From the NCBI GenBank assembly GCA_004295245.1, contig REAR01000057.1, positions 21,240 to 85,239 on the forward strand: a stretch of 64,000 nt of DNA, read 5' to 3'. The stretch is from Sphingobacteriales bacterium (lineage in GTDB: Bacteria; Bacteroidota; Bacteroidia; Chitinophagales; Chitinophagaceae). The position numbers and the translations under genes are program-made. The notes below the pieces were generated by a model. The model made no database searches and was not told where the DNA came from. It worked only from the letters and a program-made list of their open reading frames with translations. This document shows positions 1-11,623 of the stretch, in pieces (the first letter of the stretch is position 1; every line of letters begins with the position of its first letter).

Positions 1-2244
1 ACAGAATACCTGAATGAAATTACCATTCAACTTTCTAATGCGTTGAATGCAGATTATATTTTAATAAGTCTTTCTGACGATTGTATAAAAGATCATGCAC
101 AATCTGTTGCTTTTTGCAGAAATGGAGTAATTGCAGACAATATTCATTATTTGGTTAAGGGAACTCCGTGTGAATCAGTCTATAATAATCAGACAAGCAT
201 TTATCTGGATAATGTACAGGATATTTTTCCAGCTATACAGTTTCTGAAACAACTTAATGCCAGAGGCTATGTAGGTATTCCACTCACAGGCAGAAACGGA
301 GAAGTGTTAGGCGCAGTAGTTGCTTTGTTTAAAACTCCGCTTGAAAATGCTTCATTTGCTGAAACCATCATCCAGTTATTCTCCTCTCAAATATCCACTG
401 AAATTGAACGGATGAAAACAGATGAACTGATTAAGTATAATAATATATTAATGCAGCGGGCACAACATCTGGCGCATTTAGGTAACTGGCATTGGGATTT
501 AAAATTGGATAAAGTAAGTTGGTCCGACGAGTTGTATAGCATATACGGTCTTGCAAAAAATAACTACGATCCCAGCTTTCAGGGATATCTGTCTTTAATA
601 CATTCAGAAGATATGATGCGGGTGCAAAGTGCTATTCAAAAATCGCTTAAAAACAAAAGCTCTTTTGAGTTTGAGGAGCGGGTAGTGCGGCCCAATATGG
701 AAATACGGTATTTAAAATCCTGGGGAGATGTTATAAAAGATGAACAGCAAAATGTGGTTGGAATGTTTGGCGCTTGTTTGGATATTACAGAACAAAAAGT
801 TGCAGAAGATGCATTAATGCTGAGTGAACAGAAGTTTCGCTCTATGGTGCACAATATTGCAGATATCATAACGCTGGTAGACGAAAAAGGAATTATTTTG
901 TATGAAAGCGCCTCTATACAGCACGTGTTGGGATATACAGAAGCTGAATTAATAGGCCGTAGTATTTTTGAATTGCTTCATCCGGATGATGTGGCAAATA
1001 TTTCGCAAGCGCTGTATGAGAGTATACAGAAAGAGGGTAACAGCGTAGCTGTAAACTTCAGATTTAGAAATAAACAAGGAAAATATGTTTTGATGGAAGC
1101 ACAAGGCAATAATCAGCTCTCTAATCCGCATATCAGAGCTATGATTGTGAACTCAACAGATATTACCGAACGTAAAAAGGCAGAGGTGCTGCTGGAAGAG
1201 AGCAAACAGTATTACCAATCGTTGTTTGAACATAACCCTGATGCAGTTTATGCTTTAGATTTTTCTGGCAAGTTTATTAGTGCGAATAAAGGGCTGGCAA
1301 ATATGTTGGAGACAACGGTAGAAGATTTGATGCAAATGAATGATTTTTCATCTTTTGTGGCACAAGACGATTTGCCCAGAGTAATGCATCATTTTTTAGA
1401 GGCCCAGAAAGGCATACAACAACACTACGAAAAAGTAAAAATTATTACAGCCAAAAAAAGAAGAATATTGGTAAATGCTTCTAATATTCCAATTTATGTT
1501 GATAATAAGGTAGTGGGCGTTTATGGATTAGCCAAAGATATTACCGAGAAGGAACGACTGGCTGCCCTGCTGGAAAAAGAAAGAAAGCAGCGGATGATAG
1601 AAATTACAAATGCCGTAATTACAGCGCAGGAAAGTGAACGACAGATTTTGGGGCAGGAATTGCACGATAATATTAACCAGGTATTAGCCAGCGCTAAACT
1701 GTATTTAGATCTTATTAAAAGTAATAACGGGTTTAATAAAGATGCATTTGCTAAATGCGATAAGCTCATTAATAGTTCAATCATTGAAATACGACAATTG
1801 TCTCATCGCCTGATAACGCCAGCATTTATTAAAGATTCCTTGGCCGGTGCAATCGATAATTTGTTTGACATACCCATAGAAGAGACCCATATTAATATCC
1901 ATAAAGATTATAGAAAGCTGGATGAATCTTTGTTGAACGACGGATTGAAGCTGACTGTTTACCGCATAATACAAGAACAGTTCAATAACATATTAAAATA
2001 CTCAAAAGCAGAAAATGTTTGGATATTGCTTTCTACTGAAAGCGGGTTGCTGCGGGTATTTATTAAAGATGATGGAGTGGGTGTTGAACTTGGTAAAGTG
2101 TCGCACGGTGTTGGGTTGATGAATATAAAATCAAGAGCTGGTTTATTGAACGGAGAGGTATTTATAGAAACAGCTCCGGATTGTGGTTTTAGCCTTGAAG
2201 TACTTTTTAGTGAAAGTAAAACAGCCGAGCTTTCTATTTTGTAA
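1..2244 (+). CDS. Multi-PAS sensor histidine kinase (5' partial)
   Basis: The reading frame is open from base 1, so the true start lies left of the window. Counting from base 1, a GAF-like region covers about residues 1-135 and is followed by three PAS/PAC units (about 160-260, 275-395 and 405-515). A HisKA_3-type dimerisation segment has the phospho-acceptor His near residue 555 in QELHDNINQ, and a HATPase_c domain follows (N-box EQFNNILKYSKA, G-box DDGVGVE). This is the NarL/DesK kinase class, which autophosphorylates on His and normally passes phosphate to a LuxR-type response regulator. There is no membrane segment in the visible part, so it is probably cytosolic. No response regulator lies downstream; it may lie upstream outside the window. 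The ligand cannot be told. Kinase identity is secure. Confidence 0.93.
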   Translation, partial: TEYLNEITIQLSNALNADYILISLSDDCIKDHAQSVAFCRNGVIADNIHYLVKGTPCESVYNNQTSIYLDNVQDIFPAIQFLKQLNARGYVGIPLTGRNGEVLGAVVALFKTPLENASFAETIIQLFSSQISTEIERMKTDELIKYNNILMQRAQHLAHLGNWHWDLKLDKVSWSDELYSIYGLAKNNYDPSFQGYLSLIHSEDMMRVQSAIQKSLKNKSSFEFEERVVRPNMEIRYLKSWGDVIKDEQQNVVGMFGACLDITEQKVAEDALMLSEQKFRSMVHNIADIITLVDEKGIILYESASIQHVLGYTEAELIGRSIFELLHPDDVANISQALYESIQKEGNSVAVNFRFRNKQGKYVLMEAQGNNQLSNPHIRAMIVNSTDITERKKAEVLLEESKQYYQSLFEHNPDAVYALDFSGKFISANKGLANMLETTVEDLMQMNDFSSFVAQDDLPRVMHHFLEAQKGIQQHYEKVKIITAKKRRILVNASNIPIYVDNKVVGVYGLAKDITEKERLAALLEKERKQRMIEITNAVITAQESERQILGQELHDNINQVLASAKLYLDLIKSNNGFNKDAFAKCDKLINSSIIEIRQLSHRLITPAFIKDSLAGAIDNLFDIPIEETHINIHKDYRKLDESLLNDGLKLTVYRIIQEQFNNILKYSKAENVWILLSTESGLLRVFIKDDGVGVELGKVSHGVGLMNIKSRAGLLNGEVFIETAPDCGFSLEVLFSESKTAELSIL

Positions 2245-2289
2245 TCAATAGTTTTTATCTGAACGTCAATCATTACGATGCCGTTAAAA

Positions 2290-2335
2290 CGAGTCCCGAT
2301 TGTTCAGGGTAGACTGTGGTAACGATGCTGCCGTT
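2290..2335. repeat. Possible degenerate copy of the dispersed intergenic repeat
   Basis: The gap between the kinase and the ABC exporter holds a GTCCCGATTGTTCAGGG segment followed by AACGATGCTGCCG. Both resemble the flanks seen beside better repeat copies near 20481 and 50010, but the GCGTCGCAC core is missing. It is either an eroded copy or chance. Confidence 0.3.
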
Positions 2336-2416
2336 ATAACTAGTTTTGGTATCCATTTCTTTCTCAACTTTAAATGCCGTTTAACATTTTAAAAAATGTG
2401 TAGCAAAGGGTAATGC

Positions 2417-2424
2417 TATATTTG
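2417..2424 (+). promoter_or_regulatory. Bacteroidota -7 promoter box
   Basis: TATATTTG matches TAnnTTTG exactly. It ends 7 bases before the ATG at 2432, so the transcript would have almost no leader. No convincing -33 element was seen. Confidence 0.5.
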
Positions 2425-2431
2425 TAATCCT

Positions 2432-4252
2432 ATGGCGGAAAAGTTACCCCTAAAAAAACTATTTAATTTCGGCTTACTCAAAAGAGTGTTTCGGTTTGCA
2501 GCACCGTATAAAAGAAAATTTTATACATCGTTGTTACTGGCGCTTGTATTGGCTATTATGGCGCCTGTGCGGCCCATGCTAATACAAATTACTGTAAACA
2601 AATTTATAAAAACCGGTGCTACAGCTGGCAATAAACAATATTTTTTAGAAATGGTGTTATGGATTACCGCCATACAAATTGCATTATTGCTTGTGGAAAC
2701 TTTGGTCCGTTTTTATTTCTCCTATATTACTGCATGGCTGGGGCAACATGTGGTAAAAGATTTACGTGTTAAGGTATATAACAAAATCCTGCACCTTAAT
2801 CTGGGCCAGTTTGATAAAACTCCTATTGGCACACTCACCACCCGCACTATTAACGATATTGAATCTATTAACGATATTTTTTCTGACGGGCTGATACCTA
2901 TTATAGCTGATTTGCTGGCAATTATTTCTATAGTAACCGTAATGCTGGTGGTAGATTGGCAATTGGCATTGGTTTGCCTGGCGCCATTTCCTATCTTAAT
3001 TATTGCCACTTACTTTTTTAAAGAAAGTGTAAACAAGTCTTTTGTAAAAGTGCGTAATGCGGTGGCCAGCTTAAATGCTTTTGTGCAGGAACACTTAACA
3101 GGCATACAAGTAGTGCAGGCATTTGCTGCTGAAGACAGAGAGTTTGCTAAATTTAAAAAAATTAATAAAGAGCACCGCAATGCAAACATTAAAGCCATTT
3201 TTGCCTACTCCGTTTTTTTTCCGGTAGTAGAAATTATTTTGGCAGTATCAACAGGGTTATTAGTTTGGTGGGCCGCTTCTGAAGCTAATTTATTAAAAGC
3301 AGTGTCTGCAGAAGCAGCTAATGCACAAGCCGGTAAAATGATTTCTTATTTCTTGTTTTTAAACCTGCTATTTCGCCCATTACGTGTAATTGCAGATAAG
3401 TTTAATGTATTACAAATGGGTATGATTGCCAGTGAAAGAGTATTTAAAGTTTTAGATAACGATGATGTAATGCCTGCTTCAGAAAATGGTATTAACCAAG
3501 TGGCAGTAACCGGTAAAATTAATTTTAACAACGTGTGGTTTGCTTATACTGATGAACGCTATGTTTTAAAAAACATCAATTTTACCGTCAATCCAGGCCA
3601 AACGGTGGCAATTGTAGGCCATACCGGTAGTGGTAAAACATCCATCATCAGTTTAATAAACAGGCTGTATCAAGTACAAAAAGGGGTTATCGAAATTGAT
3701 GATCGTCCCATTGCGGATTATAACCTCTCTTTCTTAAGAAGTAAAATTGGTGTGGTGTTGCAGGATGTGTTTTTGTTTTCGGGCAGTGTGTTTGATAATA
3801 TTACGCTGCGTAACCCAGCCATTAGCAAAGCCGCAGTAATAAATGCAGCAAAACTCATAGGCATTCACAATTTTATTATGCAATTGCCCGGAGATTATGA
3901 TTATAACGTTATGGAACGGGGCGCCACCTTGTCGCTTGGGCAGCGGCAGCTTATATCTTTTGTAAGAGCGTTACTATACAACCCCGCTGTGCTTATTTTA
4001 GATGAGGCTACCTCTTCGGTAGATACTGAAAGCGAGCAACTGATACAGCATGCTATTGATACACTCATAGCAGGCCGCACTTCTATTGTTATCGCACATC
4101 GCCTATCCACCATTCTAAAAGCCAACCAGATTATTGTTTTAGATAAAGGAGAAATAAAGGAAATTGGCAACCACGCCACGCTGTTAGAAAAAGCAGGCTT
4201 TTATGCCAACCTGCACAAAATGCAATTCGAAAAGCATCCTGTAAATGTATAA
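2432..4252 (+). CDS. ABC transporter, fused permease/ATPase (MsbA-like exporter)
   Basis: A 606-residue half-transporter with an N-terminal six-helix exporter domain (about residues 20-320) and a C-terminal nucleotide-binding domain. Walker A is GHTGSGKT (about residue 396), the signature is LSLGQRQL, Walker B runs into ILDEATSSVD, and the switch His is in IAHRLS. The signature reads LSLGQ instead of LSGGQ; the change is at a tolerant position and does not suggest inactivity. Members of this family work as dimers in the inner membrane and export lipids, lipid A precursors or drugs; the substrate cannot be told here. It has its own promoter and a terminator that starts at its stop codon, so it is a single-gene unit. 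Confidence 0.93.
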   Translation: MAEKLPLKKLFNFGLLKRVFRFAAPYKRKFYTSLLLALVLAIMAPVRPMLIQITVNKFIKTGATAGNKQYFLEMVLWITAIQIALLLVETLVRFYFSYITAWLGQHVVKDLRVKVYNKILHLNLGQFDKTPIGTLTTRTINDIESINDIFSDGLIPIIADLLAIISIVTVMLVVDWQLALVCLAPFPILIIATYFFKESVNKSFVKVRNAVASLNAFVQEHLTGIQVVQAFAAEDREFAKFKKINKEHRNANIKAIFAYSVFFPVVEIILAVSTGLLVWWAASEANLLKAVSAEAANAQAGKMISYFLFLNLLFRPLRVIADKFNVLQMGMIASERVFKVLDNDDVMPASENGINQVAVTGKINFNNVWFAYTDERYVLKNINFTVNPGQTVAIVGHTGSGKTSIISLINRLYQVQKGVIEIDDRPIADYNLSFLRSKIGVVLQDVFLFSGSVFDNITLRNPAISKAAVINAAKLIGIHNFIMQLPGDYDYNVMERGATLSLGQRQLISFVRALLYNPAVLILDEATSSVDTESEQLIQHAIDTLIAGRTSIVIAHRLSTILKANQIIVLDKGEIKEIGNHATLLEKAGFYANLHKMQFEKHPVNV

Positions 4253-4272
4253 AACCACCAAGCGGTGGTTTT
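4251..4272 (+). terminator. Intrinsic terminator of the ABC exporter gene
   Basis: A perfect 9-bp stem, AAAACCACC / GGTGGTTTT, with an AAGC loop overlaps the stop codon. The 3' arm ends in four T. It could act in both directions between the converging genes. Confidence 0.75.
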
Positions 4273-4327
4273 AGGTTATCATAGAAATATATATTTATGG
4301 AACAAGCTTTTGGGGTACCATCAGCAC

Positions 4328-4347
4328 CGTTGCGTCGCACACTGCAG
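4328..4347. repeat. Dispersed repeat, single left arm
   Basis: CGTTGCGTCGCACACTGCAG carries the TTGCGTCGCACACT core of the intergenic repeat family. It lies in the gap between two converging genes, 9 bases past the stop of the small lipoprotein gene. Confidence 0.8.
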
Positions 4348-4356
4348 CCGCAGTGC

Positions 4357-4641
4357 TTAGCCCAGCAATTTTTCTGATACAAAACTGCCATCTGCATTAA
4401 AAATGGCCTGCCAGCGGTTGCTGCCAATAAAAAATTTTACTTTATAAGTATTGCCATCTTCTTTCTGCCAATCAATTTCGCCAGTGGCTGTGGGGTATTT
4501 GGCTGCAAAAGCGCTTTTTATGGTGCCGGGCACTGCTGAAGCCGCAATTACGCCGGTACTGTTACTGCTATTACTGCTGTTGGTTTTGGTACAGGCTATT
4601 ACAGAAAAAGCCAGCATCAATGCAAAAAAATAGGGTTTCAT
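4357..4641 (-). CDS. Small lipoprotein with PepSY-like (DUF2874-type) domain
   Basis: A 94-residue protein with a lipoprotein signal (hydrophobic stretch then FSVIAC) and a Ser/Asn-rich spacer after the lipidated Cys. The folded part, about residues 35-94, has the pattern VP.. IKSAFAAKYPTATG, then DWQKEDGNTYKVKF, then an IFNADG-type turn. This matches the PepSY-like beta-lactamase-inhibitor-protein fold common in secreted Bacteroidota proteins. Such proteins are small periplasmic or surface proteins of mostly unknown role. It is convergent with the ABC exporter and divergent from atpB, so it is transcribed alone. Family placement is by pattern only. Confidence 0.75.
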   Translation of the reverse strand: MKPYFFALMLAFSVIACTKTNSSNSSNSTGVIAASAVPGTIKSAFAAKYPTATGEIDWQKEDGNTYKVKFFIGSNRWQAIFNADGSFVSEKLLG

Positions 4642-4839
4642 TTGCTGTTGTTTTAATGTTGAGAGCCAAAGGTAAAAGCCCTATACTGCGCCAAAAAGCA
4701 AACCTGTTTCAAAGTGTAACTAAGGGTACCCAACCTGTATTTTAACTGCCTGAACCTTTCTGAAAAATAAACCGCCAATAATATGCCCTGCGTTGGTATC
4801 TTTTTTAGGTTCGTTTTCGGTTTTTCACCCACCGCGCCT

Positions 4840-4847
4840 TATCTTTG
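4840..4847 (+). promoter_or_regulatory. -7 promoter box of the atp operon
   Basis: TATCTTTG is an exact TAnnTTTG match 21 bases before the atpB start. A T-rich stretch at about 4811-4825 lies where a -33 element would be. Confidence 0.6.
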
Positions 4848-4868
4848 CGCCAAAATTAACAAACAGGT

Positions 4869-6244
<1,376 letters not shown>

Positions 6245-6251
6245 AAATTAC

Positions 6252-6291
6252 AACTGCACTCAAAGCACAGGGCAATGGGTGCAGTTTTTTT
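6252..6291 (+). terminator. Terminator-like hairpin between atpE and atpF
   Basis: AACTGCAC pairs with GTGCAGTT (8 bp, 19-base loop), and a run of seven T begins in the 3' arm. Placed inside the operon, it can act only as a partial terminator or as a 3'-end stabiliser for an atpBE message. Either would raise subunit c relative to later subunits. Confidence 0.6.
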
Positions 6292-6313
6292 CAACTTTTA
6301 GAAACACTTGTAT

Positions 6314-6823
6314 ATGTTTTTACTGAATATAGATCTGTTAATTCCTGAAACCGGTTTGCTTATTTGGACACTACTGGTGTTCTTGATTGTATTTTTTATT
6401 CTGAAAAAATTTGCATGGCCAGCCATTGTAAATGGTTTAAAGGAAAGAGAAACCGCTATTGCTGAATCTTTGGCTTCTGCTGAAAAGATTAAAACAGAAA
6501 TGGCACAAATGAAAAGCGAGAATGAAGCCTTACTTGCTAAGGCCCGTGAAGAGAGTAGCATTATGATTAAGGAAGCAAAATTGGTAGCCGATAAAATGGT
6601 GGCAGAAGCAAAGGATAAAGCCAGAAATGAATACGATCGCATTGTGGCGGATGCACAAAACGCTATTATCCAGCAAAAGAATGCTGCTTTAACAGAGGTT
6701 AAAAACCAGGTGGGTAATCTGGTAATAGAAGTTGCTGAAAAAGTATTGCGCAGAGAGTTAAGTAATAAGCCAGAGCAGGAAAGCTATATTAAGCAGCTGG
6801 CTGATGATGTTAAATTGAACTAA
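6314..6823 (+). CDS. atpF: F0F1 ATP synthase subunit b
   Basis: About 169 residues: one N-terminal membrane helix (LLIWTLLVFLIVFFILKKF, about residues 13-31) followed by a long charged, Ala-rich coiled coil that forms the peripheral stalk. The family signature FAWPAI..GLKERE is present right after the helix. The ATG at 6314 is preferred; an in-frame TTG two codons upstream would add only two residues. Subunit b links subunit a to the F1 head through delta, whose gene follows after 23 bases. Confidence 0.95.
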   Translation: MFLLNIDLLIPETGLLIWTLLVFLIVFFILKKFAWPAIVNGLKERETAIAESLASAEKIKTEMAQMKSENEALLAKAREESSIMIKEAKLVADKMVAEAKDKARNEYDRIVADAQNAIIQQKNAALTEVKNQVGNLVIEVAEKVLRRELSNKPEQESYIKQLADDVKLN

Positions 6824-6846
6824 GGCTTTAATTTTTAAATTGAACT

Positions 6847-7410
6847 ATGCAGAATCCACGATTAGCAGGAAGATATGCAAAGAGCTTAATAGACCTTGCC
6901 ATAGAACGCAACCAATTGGATGCCGCACATGCGGATATGCAGTACCTGCAAGCTGCTTGCAAAAGCAGTAAAGATTTTGTAGCCCTGTTGCGCAGCCCTA
7001 TTATTAAAGCCGATAAAAAAGATAAAATTTTGCAGGCTGTAACAGCTGGCAAAGTGAGTGACTTAACTGCAGGGTTTAATAAACTATTGGTAAACAAAAG
7101 CCGAGAACAGTTTTTGCCCGAAATTATTACTGCTTTTATTGAACAATACAATGCTATTAAAGGTATACAGCGGGTAAAGCTGACCACTGCTACACCTATT
7201 TCTGATGAACTGAAGCAAGGTATTATCAATAAAATTAAAGCAGCTACGGGTTTTGAACATTTGGAAGTGGAGACGGCTACGCAACCAGAGTTGATTGGTG
7301 GCTTTGTTTTAGAGTTTAATAATAAACTGGTGGATGCAAGTATTTTAAGAGACCTGAGAGATATTAAAACGCAGTTTCAGAAAAATATTTACGTACGTAA
7401 TATACGTTAA
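6847..7410 (+). CDS. atpH: F0F1 ATP synthase subunit delta
   Basis: A 187-residue delta (OSCP) subunit. The N-terminal helical domain begins RLAGRYAKSLIDLAIERNQL, and the C-terminal part has the family pattern GGFVLEFNNKLVDASILRDL with the conserved Gly-Gly near residue 155. It joins the peripheral stalk to the alpha subunits. The gap to atpA (103 bases) is larger than the other late gaps of the operon and contains an arm of the dispersed repeat. Confidence 0.95.
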   Translation: MQNPRLAGRYAKSLIDLAIERNQLDAAHADMQYLQAACKSSKDFVALLRSPIIKADKKDKILQAVTAGKVSDLTAGFNKLLVNKSREQFLPEIITAFIEQYNAIKGIQRVKLTTATPISDELKQGIINKIKAATGFEHLEVETATQPELIGGFVLEFNNKLVDASILRDLRDIKTQFQKNIYVRNIR

Positions 7411-7433
7411 TGGCTGAAGCGCTTGTTGCGGCT

Positions 7434-7456
7434 GAAGGGTGCGACGCAACGATGCT
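7434..7456. repeat. Dispersed repeat, single right arm, inside the atp operon
   Basis: The GGGTGCGACGCAACGATGCT core of the family lies between atpH and atpA. The preceding GTTGCGGCTGAAG may be remains of the other arm. It is one of two copies that lie between genes expected to be co-transcribed. Confidence 0.8.
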
Positions 7457-7507
7457 AAATAGAATGACACCTGCTGATAAACAAAAAAATTTGAACTTCT
7501 AAATTGA

Positions 7508-9094
<1,587 letters not shown>

Positions 9095-9111
9095 TAACAG
9101 CAATGCATATA

Positions 9112-9148
9112 AAAAGCCACTCTGCTAAGAGTGGCTTTTGTTTTTTTT
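9112..9148 (+). terminator. Terminator of the atp operon
   Basis: An 11-bp perfect stem, AAAAGCCACTC / GAGTGGCTTTT, with loop TGCTAA is followed by G and eight T. It is likely bidirectional, as the next gene converges and ends 14 bases further on. Confidence 0.9.
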
Positions 9149-9161
9149 AGATAATTTTTAT

Positions 9162-9716
9162 TTACCGGGCATATACACCATTGGGAGATACTACACTGGC
9201 CGGGCCGCCACTAATACCTACTGGCGGAATAATAATATCAATAACTGCTCCATTGATTTTTAAGATTACTTTACGGGCATGCATTTCTACCCCTTGTTGG
9301 TAAAAAGGCGGCATGGCAGCTGGCTTTCTTTCAATTAAATAAGGAGCGCTAAAATCGCTCATCTCCACTTCAAACACATAGCCATTGGTAATACAAGTGG
9401 CTTTGGCACTGGTAGCAGTAATGTGCATATCAAAACTGGCTTTTAAAACCGGCGCATGCTCAAATGGAGTGTCTGCAAAAATATGAGGGCCAAAATAGGC
9501 GCCTATTGTTTCATCTGTACTTACAAAACCCATAACAGCAGGCATGGCATTACTATCGGGTTGCCATAAAATCATACCACTGGGGGCACTTCCAGCAGGG
9601 GTGTGCACCATGTGTGCAAGGTGTACAATTACATTAGGCATTTGCAAATTGGGGTTTGTAACGGCTACAAGGTCAATGCCGCCCTCCCAGCTCATCCATT
9701 GGGTTACGTTAGTCAT
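9162..9716 (-). CDS. Unknown protein, 184 residues
   Basis: Not recognised. There is no signal peptide or membrane segment. The sequence is moderately hydrophobic and beta-rich in appearance, with Pro/Gly/Ala-rich parts and several Met and His residues (for example MPNVIVHLAHMVHTPAG and GAYFGPHIFADTPF). The C-terminal part has an Ile/Val-rich strand (KVILKINGAVIDIIIPPVG) followed by a Gly/Pro loop. No catalytic motif is evident. It converges with atpA and is transcribed away from the secreted protease cluster, with a complete copy of the dispersed repeat in the divergent gap. The length of the uninterrupted frame and its fit between neighbours support a real gene. Confidence 0.65.
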   Translation of the reverse strand: MTNVTQWMSWEGGIDLVAVTNPNLQMPNVIVHLAHMVHTPAGSAPSGMILWQPDSNAMPAVMGFVSTDETIGAYFGPHIFADTPFEHAPVLKASFDMHITATSAKATCITNGYVFEVEMSDFSAPYLIERKPAAMPPFYQQGVEMHARKVILKINGAVIDIIIPPVGISGGPASVVSPNGVYAR

Positions 9717-9830
9717 ATAGCATTTTTTTTTGAGGTTGTAAAAAAATGAAAATAACGTATCTGCAACGGCTTGCCTATACCGTTAGCAGGGTATTTTGGT
9801 AGCCAGCAGTAGTGCAGGTAGCAGCAGTGG

Positions 9831-9903
9831 TTGCGTCGCACACTTCAACTTTATATTTCTAATTTAAAATTTCAAATCTCAAATGTTGAAGTGTGCGACG
9901 CAA
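9831..9903. repeat. Dispersed repeat, complete inverted pair
   Basis: TTGCGTCGCACACTTCAAC (9831-9849) is matched by its exact reverse complement at 9885-9903, around a 35-base AT-rich loop. It lies in the 297-base divergent gap between the 184-residue protein and the protease cluster. Nothing else in the gap was recognised. Confidence 0.92.
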
Positions 9904-10013
9904 CGATGCTGAAGTGGGTGCGAATGCCGGGCTAATCATTATAAATATACCCTGCACACGGTATTACCCAGGCTTAAATAAGCTGCTACTTTCAAGGCAT
10001 TAAATGTAACAAC

Positions 10014-11606
10014 ATGAAAAAGGTTTTTGGGCTATTACTAATCATTAGTATTACGCTTGCTGCAATAGCACAGCCTAAGCGGTATACGGGTGCCACCTTT
10101 AATGCCACCACCATTGCAGCCACTCCCAAAAAAATAGGTCTCTCTTTAAGAAGTTTTCAAAGTTTGCCATCGTCTTATACGCTAGAACCCTGGTGCCCCA
10201 CGCCGGGTAACCAGGGCAACCATGGTACCTGTGTGGCTTTTGCAAATGGCTACGGTATTGGCACCATATTATATGCAAAGCATCATAACATAACAGATAA
10301 AAACATCATTGATAAATATGCGTATTCGGCCACGCATTTATATGAACGTATTAAAGCAGCTGATGATAAAGATTGCCAGTTTGGATCTGATCCGATTAAG
10401 GCATTGTGGATAATGGCAGACAGTGGCAATGCATTAAACCGCACGGTGCCTTATGCATGCGGCAGCTATATTACACAGCAGGCAAAAGATGAAGCGCCTA
10501 ATTATAAAATAAAAGATGCTAGCATTTTGTTTGCAGCCAAAGGCATGTTAACCACAGACATATTTGTGGTTGAACCACAGATGGCTATTGATCTTACAAA
10601 AAAAGCACTGTTAGAAGGTACGCCGGTTTCTACCGGTTTTCATTTGCCAGAAAGTTTTTTTAGCATTAAAACGGATGTTTGGTATACCAGTGCAAAAGAC
10701 ACATTAAGTGATTGGAAACACAACGGCCATGCCATGGCCATTGTTGGATATGATGATAATAAAGCCGGCGGCGCTTTCAGAGTATTAAACAGTTGGGGTA
10801 CTGGTTGGGCCGATAAAGGGTATGTATGGATTCGGTACAGTGATTTTACCAAATGGTGTGTATTGGCTATGCAGGTATTTGCAAGTGATTATACACCCAT
10901 GCCCGAAGAATTAAAACCTAAACCAGCACCAAAGCCAGAGCCTAAACCCAACCCTGCTCCGCAACCAGAGCCGGCACCAAAACCAGAGTTGATTACGGTA
11001 TTGAATGGTAGTGTTGAATTTAAATTGAATACAGGTGAAGACATGCCTGTTACTAAAGTATCCAGTCGTAACCTGGTAGTAGAAGAAGACGCTGCTAGCT
11101 ATAAAGAAGATCTGGTGGCTTACACCATGATGAATAGTTATAACAGCGGCACTAAGTTTCGGTTTTACCTGAATACTGAAACAGAAGCATATATCTATGC
11201 TTTTGCTACTGACCTTACCGGGAAAATAAACCGAATTTTGCCATATGATGATTTAACGTCTACCCATGTTGGTGGCAATACTGTTATTGCATTTCCTTCA
11301 GACAGCAAAGTAATAAAGCTGGATGAAAACAAAGGAACTGATTACCTGCTTATATTATTTTCAAAAGAAAAAATAAACGTGAATGACCTGATACAGGCTA
11401 TGAATAATGTAAAGGGGGGGCTTTCTCAAAAAATAATTACTGCTTTGGGTAGTAAACTGGTGGCAAAAGAAAAAATCAACTACGATCCTGTTAAAACAGC
11501 TTTTCAATTGCAAGGTAAAGATACCCGCAATTTAACAGTAGCAGATGAGGCAGAAGCGCTGATAGGCTCTGTAGTGCCATTAATGGTAGAAATAAAACAC
11601 CAGTAA
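10014..11606 (+). CDS. Secreted papain-like (C1) cysteine protease with DUF4384-like domain
   Basis: A 530-residue protein with a Sec signal peptide (residues 1-20, ending AIAQ). The protease domain (about 45-295) shows the papain catalytic set: Gln67 and Cys73 in GNQGNHGTCVAFA, His239 in GHAMAIVGYDD, and Asn259 in VLNSWGTGWADKGYVWI. A Pro/Lys/Glu-rich linker (about 297-325) joins a beta-rich domain (about 328-485) that fits DUF4384 (FRFYLNTETEAYIYAFATD, then INRILPYDD). The motif RNLVVEED occurs at 352-359 and RNLTVADE at 505-512; the caspase-like protein encoded next has the same motif twice. The gap to that gene is 17 bases, so they are probably co-transcribed. It likely cleaves peptides outside the cytoplasm; the substrate is unknown. 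Confidence 0.88.
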   Translation: MKKVFGLLLIISITLAAIAQPKRYTGATFNATTIAATPKKIGLSLRSFQSLPSSYTLEPWCPTPGNQGNHGTCVAFANGYGIGTILYAKHHNITDKNIIDKYAYSATHLYERIKAADDKDCQFGSDPIKALWIMADSGNALNRTVPYACGSYITQQAKDEAPNYKIKDASILFAAKGMLTTDIFVVEPQMAIDLTKKALLEGTPVSTGFHLPESFFSIKTDVWYTSAKDTLSDWKHNGHAMAIVGYDDNKAGGAFRVLNSWGTGWADKGYVWIRYSDFTKWCVLAMQVFASDYTPMPEELKPKPAPKPEPKPNPAPQPEPAPKPELITVLNGSVEFKLNTGEDMPVTKVSSRNLVVEEDAASYKEDLVAYTMMNSYNSGTKFRFYLNTETEAYIYAFATDLTGKINRILPYDDLTSTHVGGNTVIAFPSDSKVIKLDENKGTDYLLILFSKEKINVNDLIQAMNNVKGGLSQKIITALGSKLVAKEKINYDPVKTAFQLQGKDTRNLTVADEAEALIGSVVPLMVEIKHQ

Positions 11607-11623
11607 TTTTTAAACAGGTGCAC

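Noticed and set aside
3930..3955. LSLGQ signature of the ABC exporter as a sign of inactivity
   Set aside because: The second position after LS varies in active exporters; the other ATPase motifs are intact.
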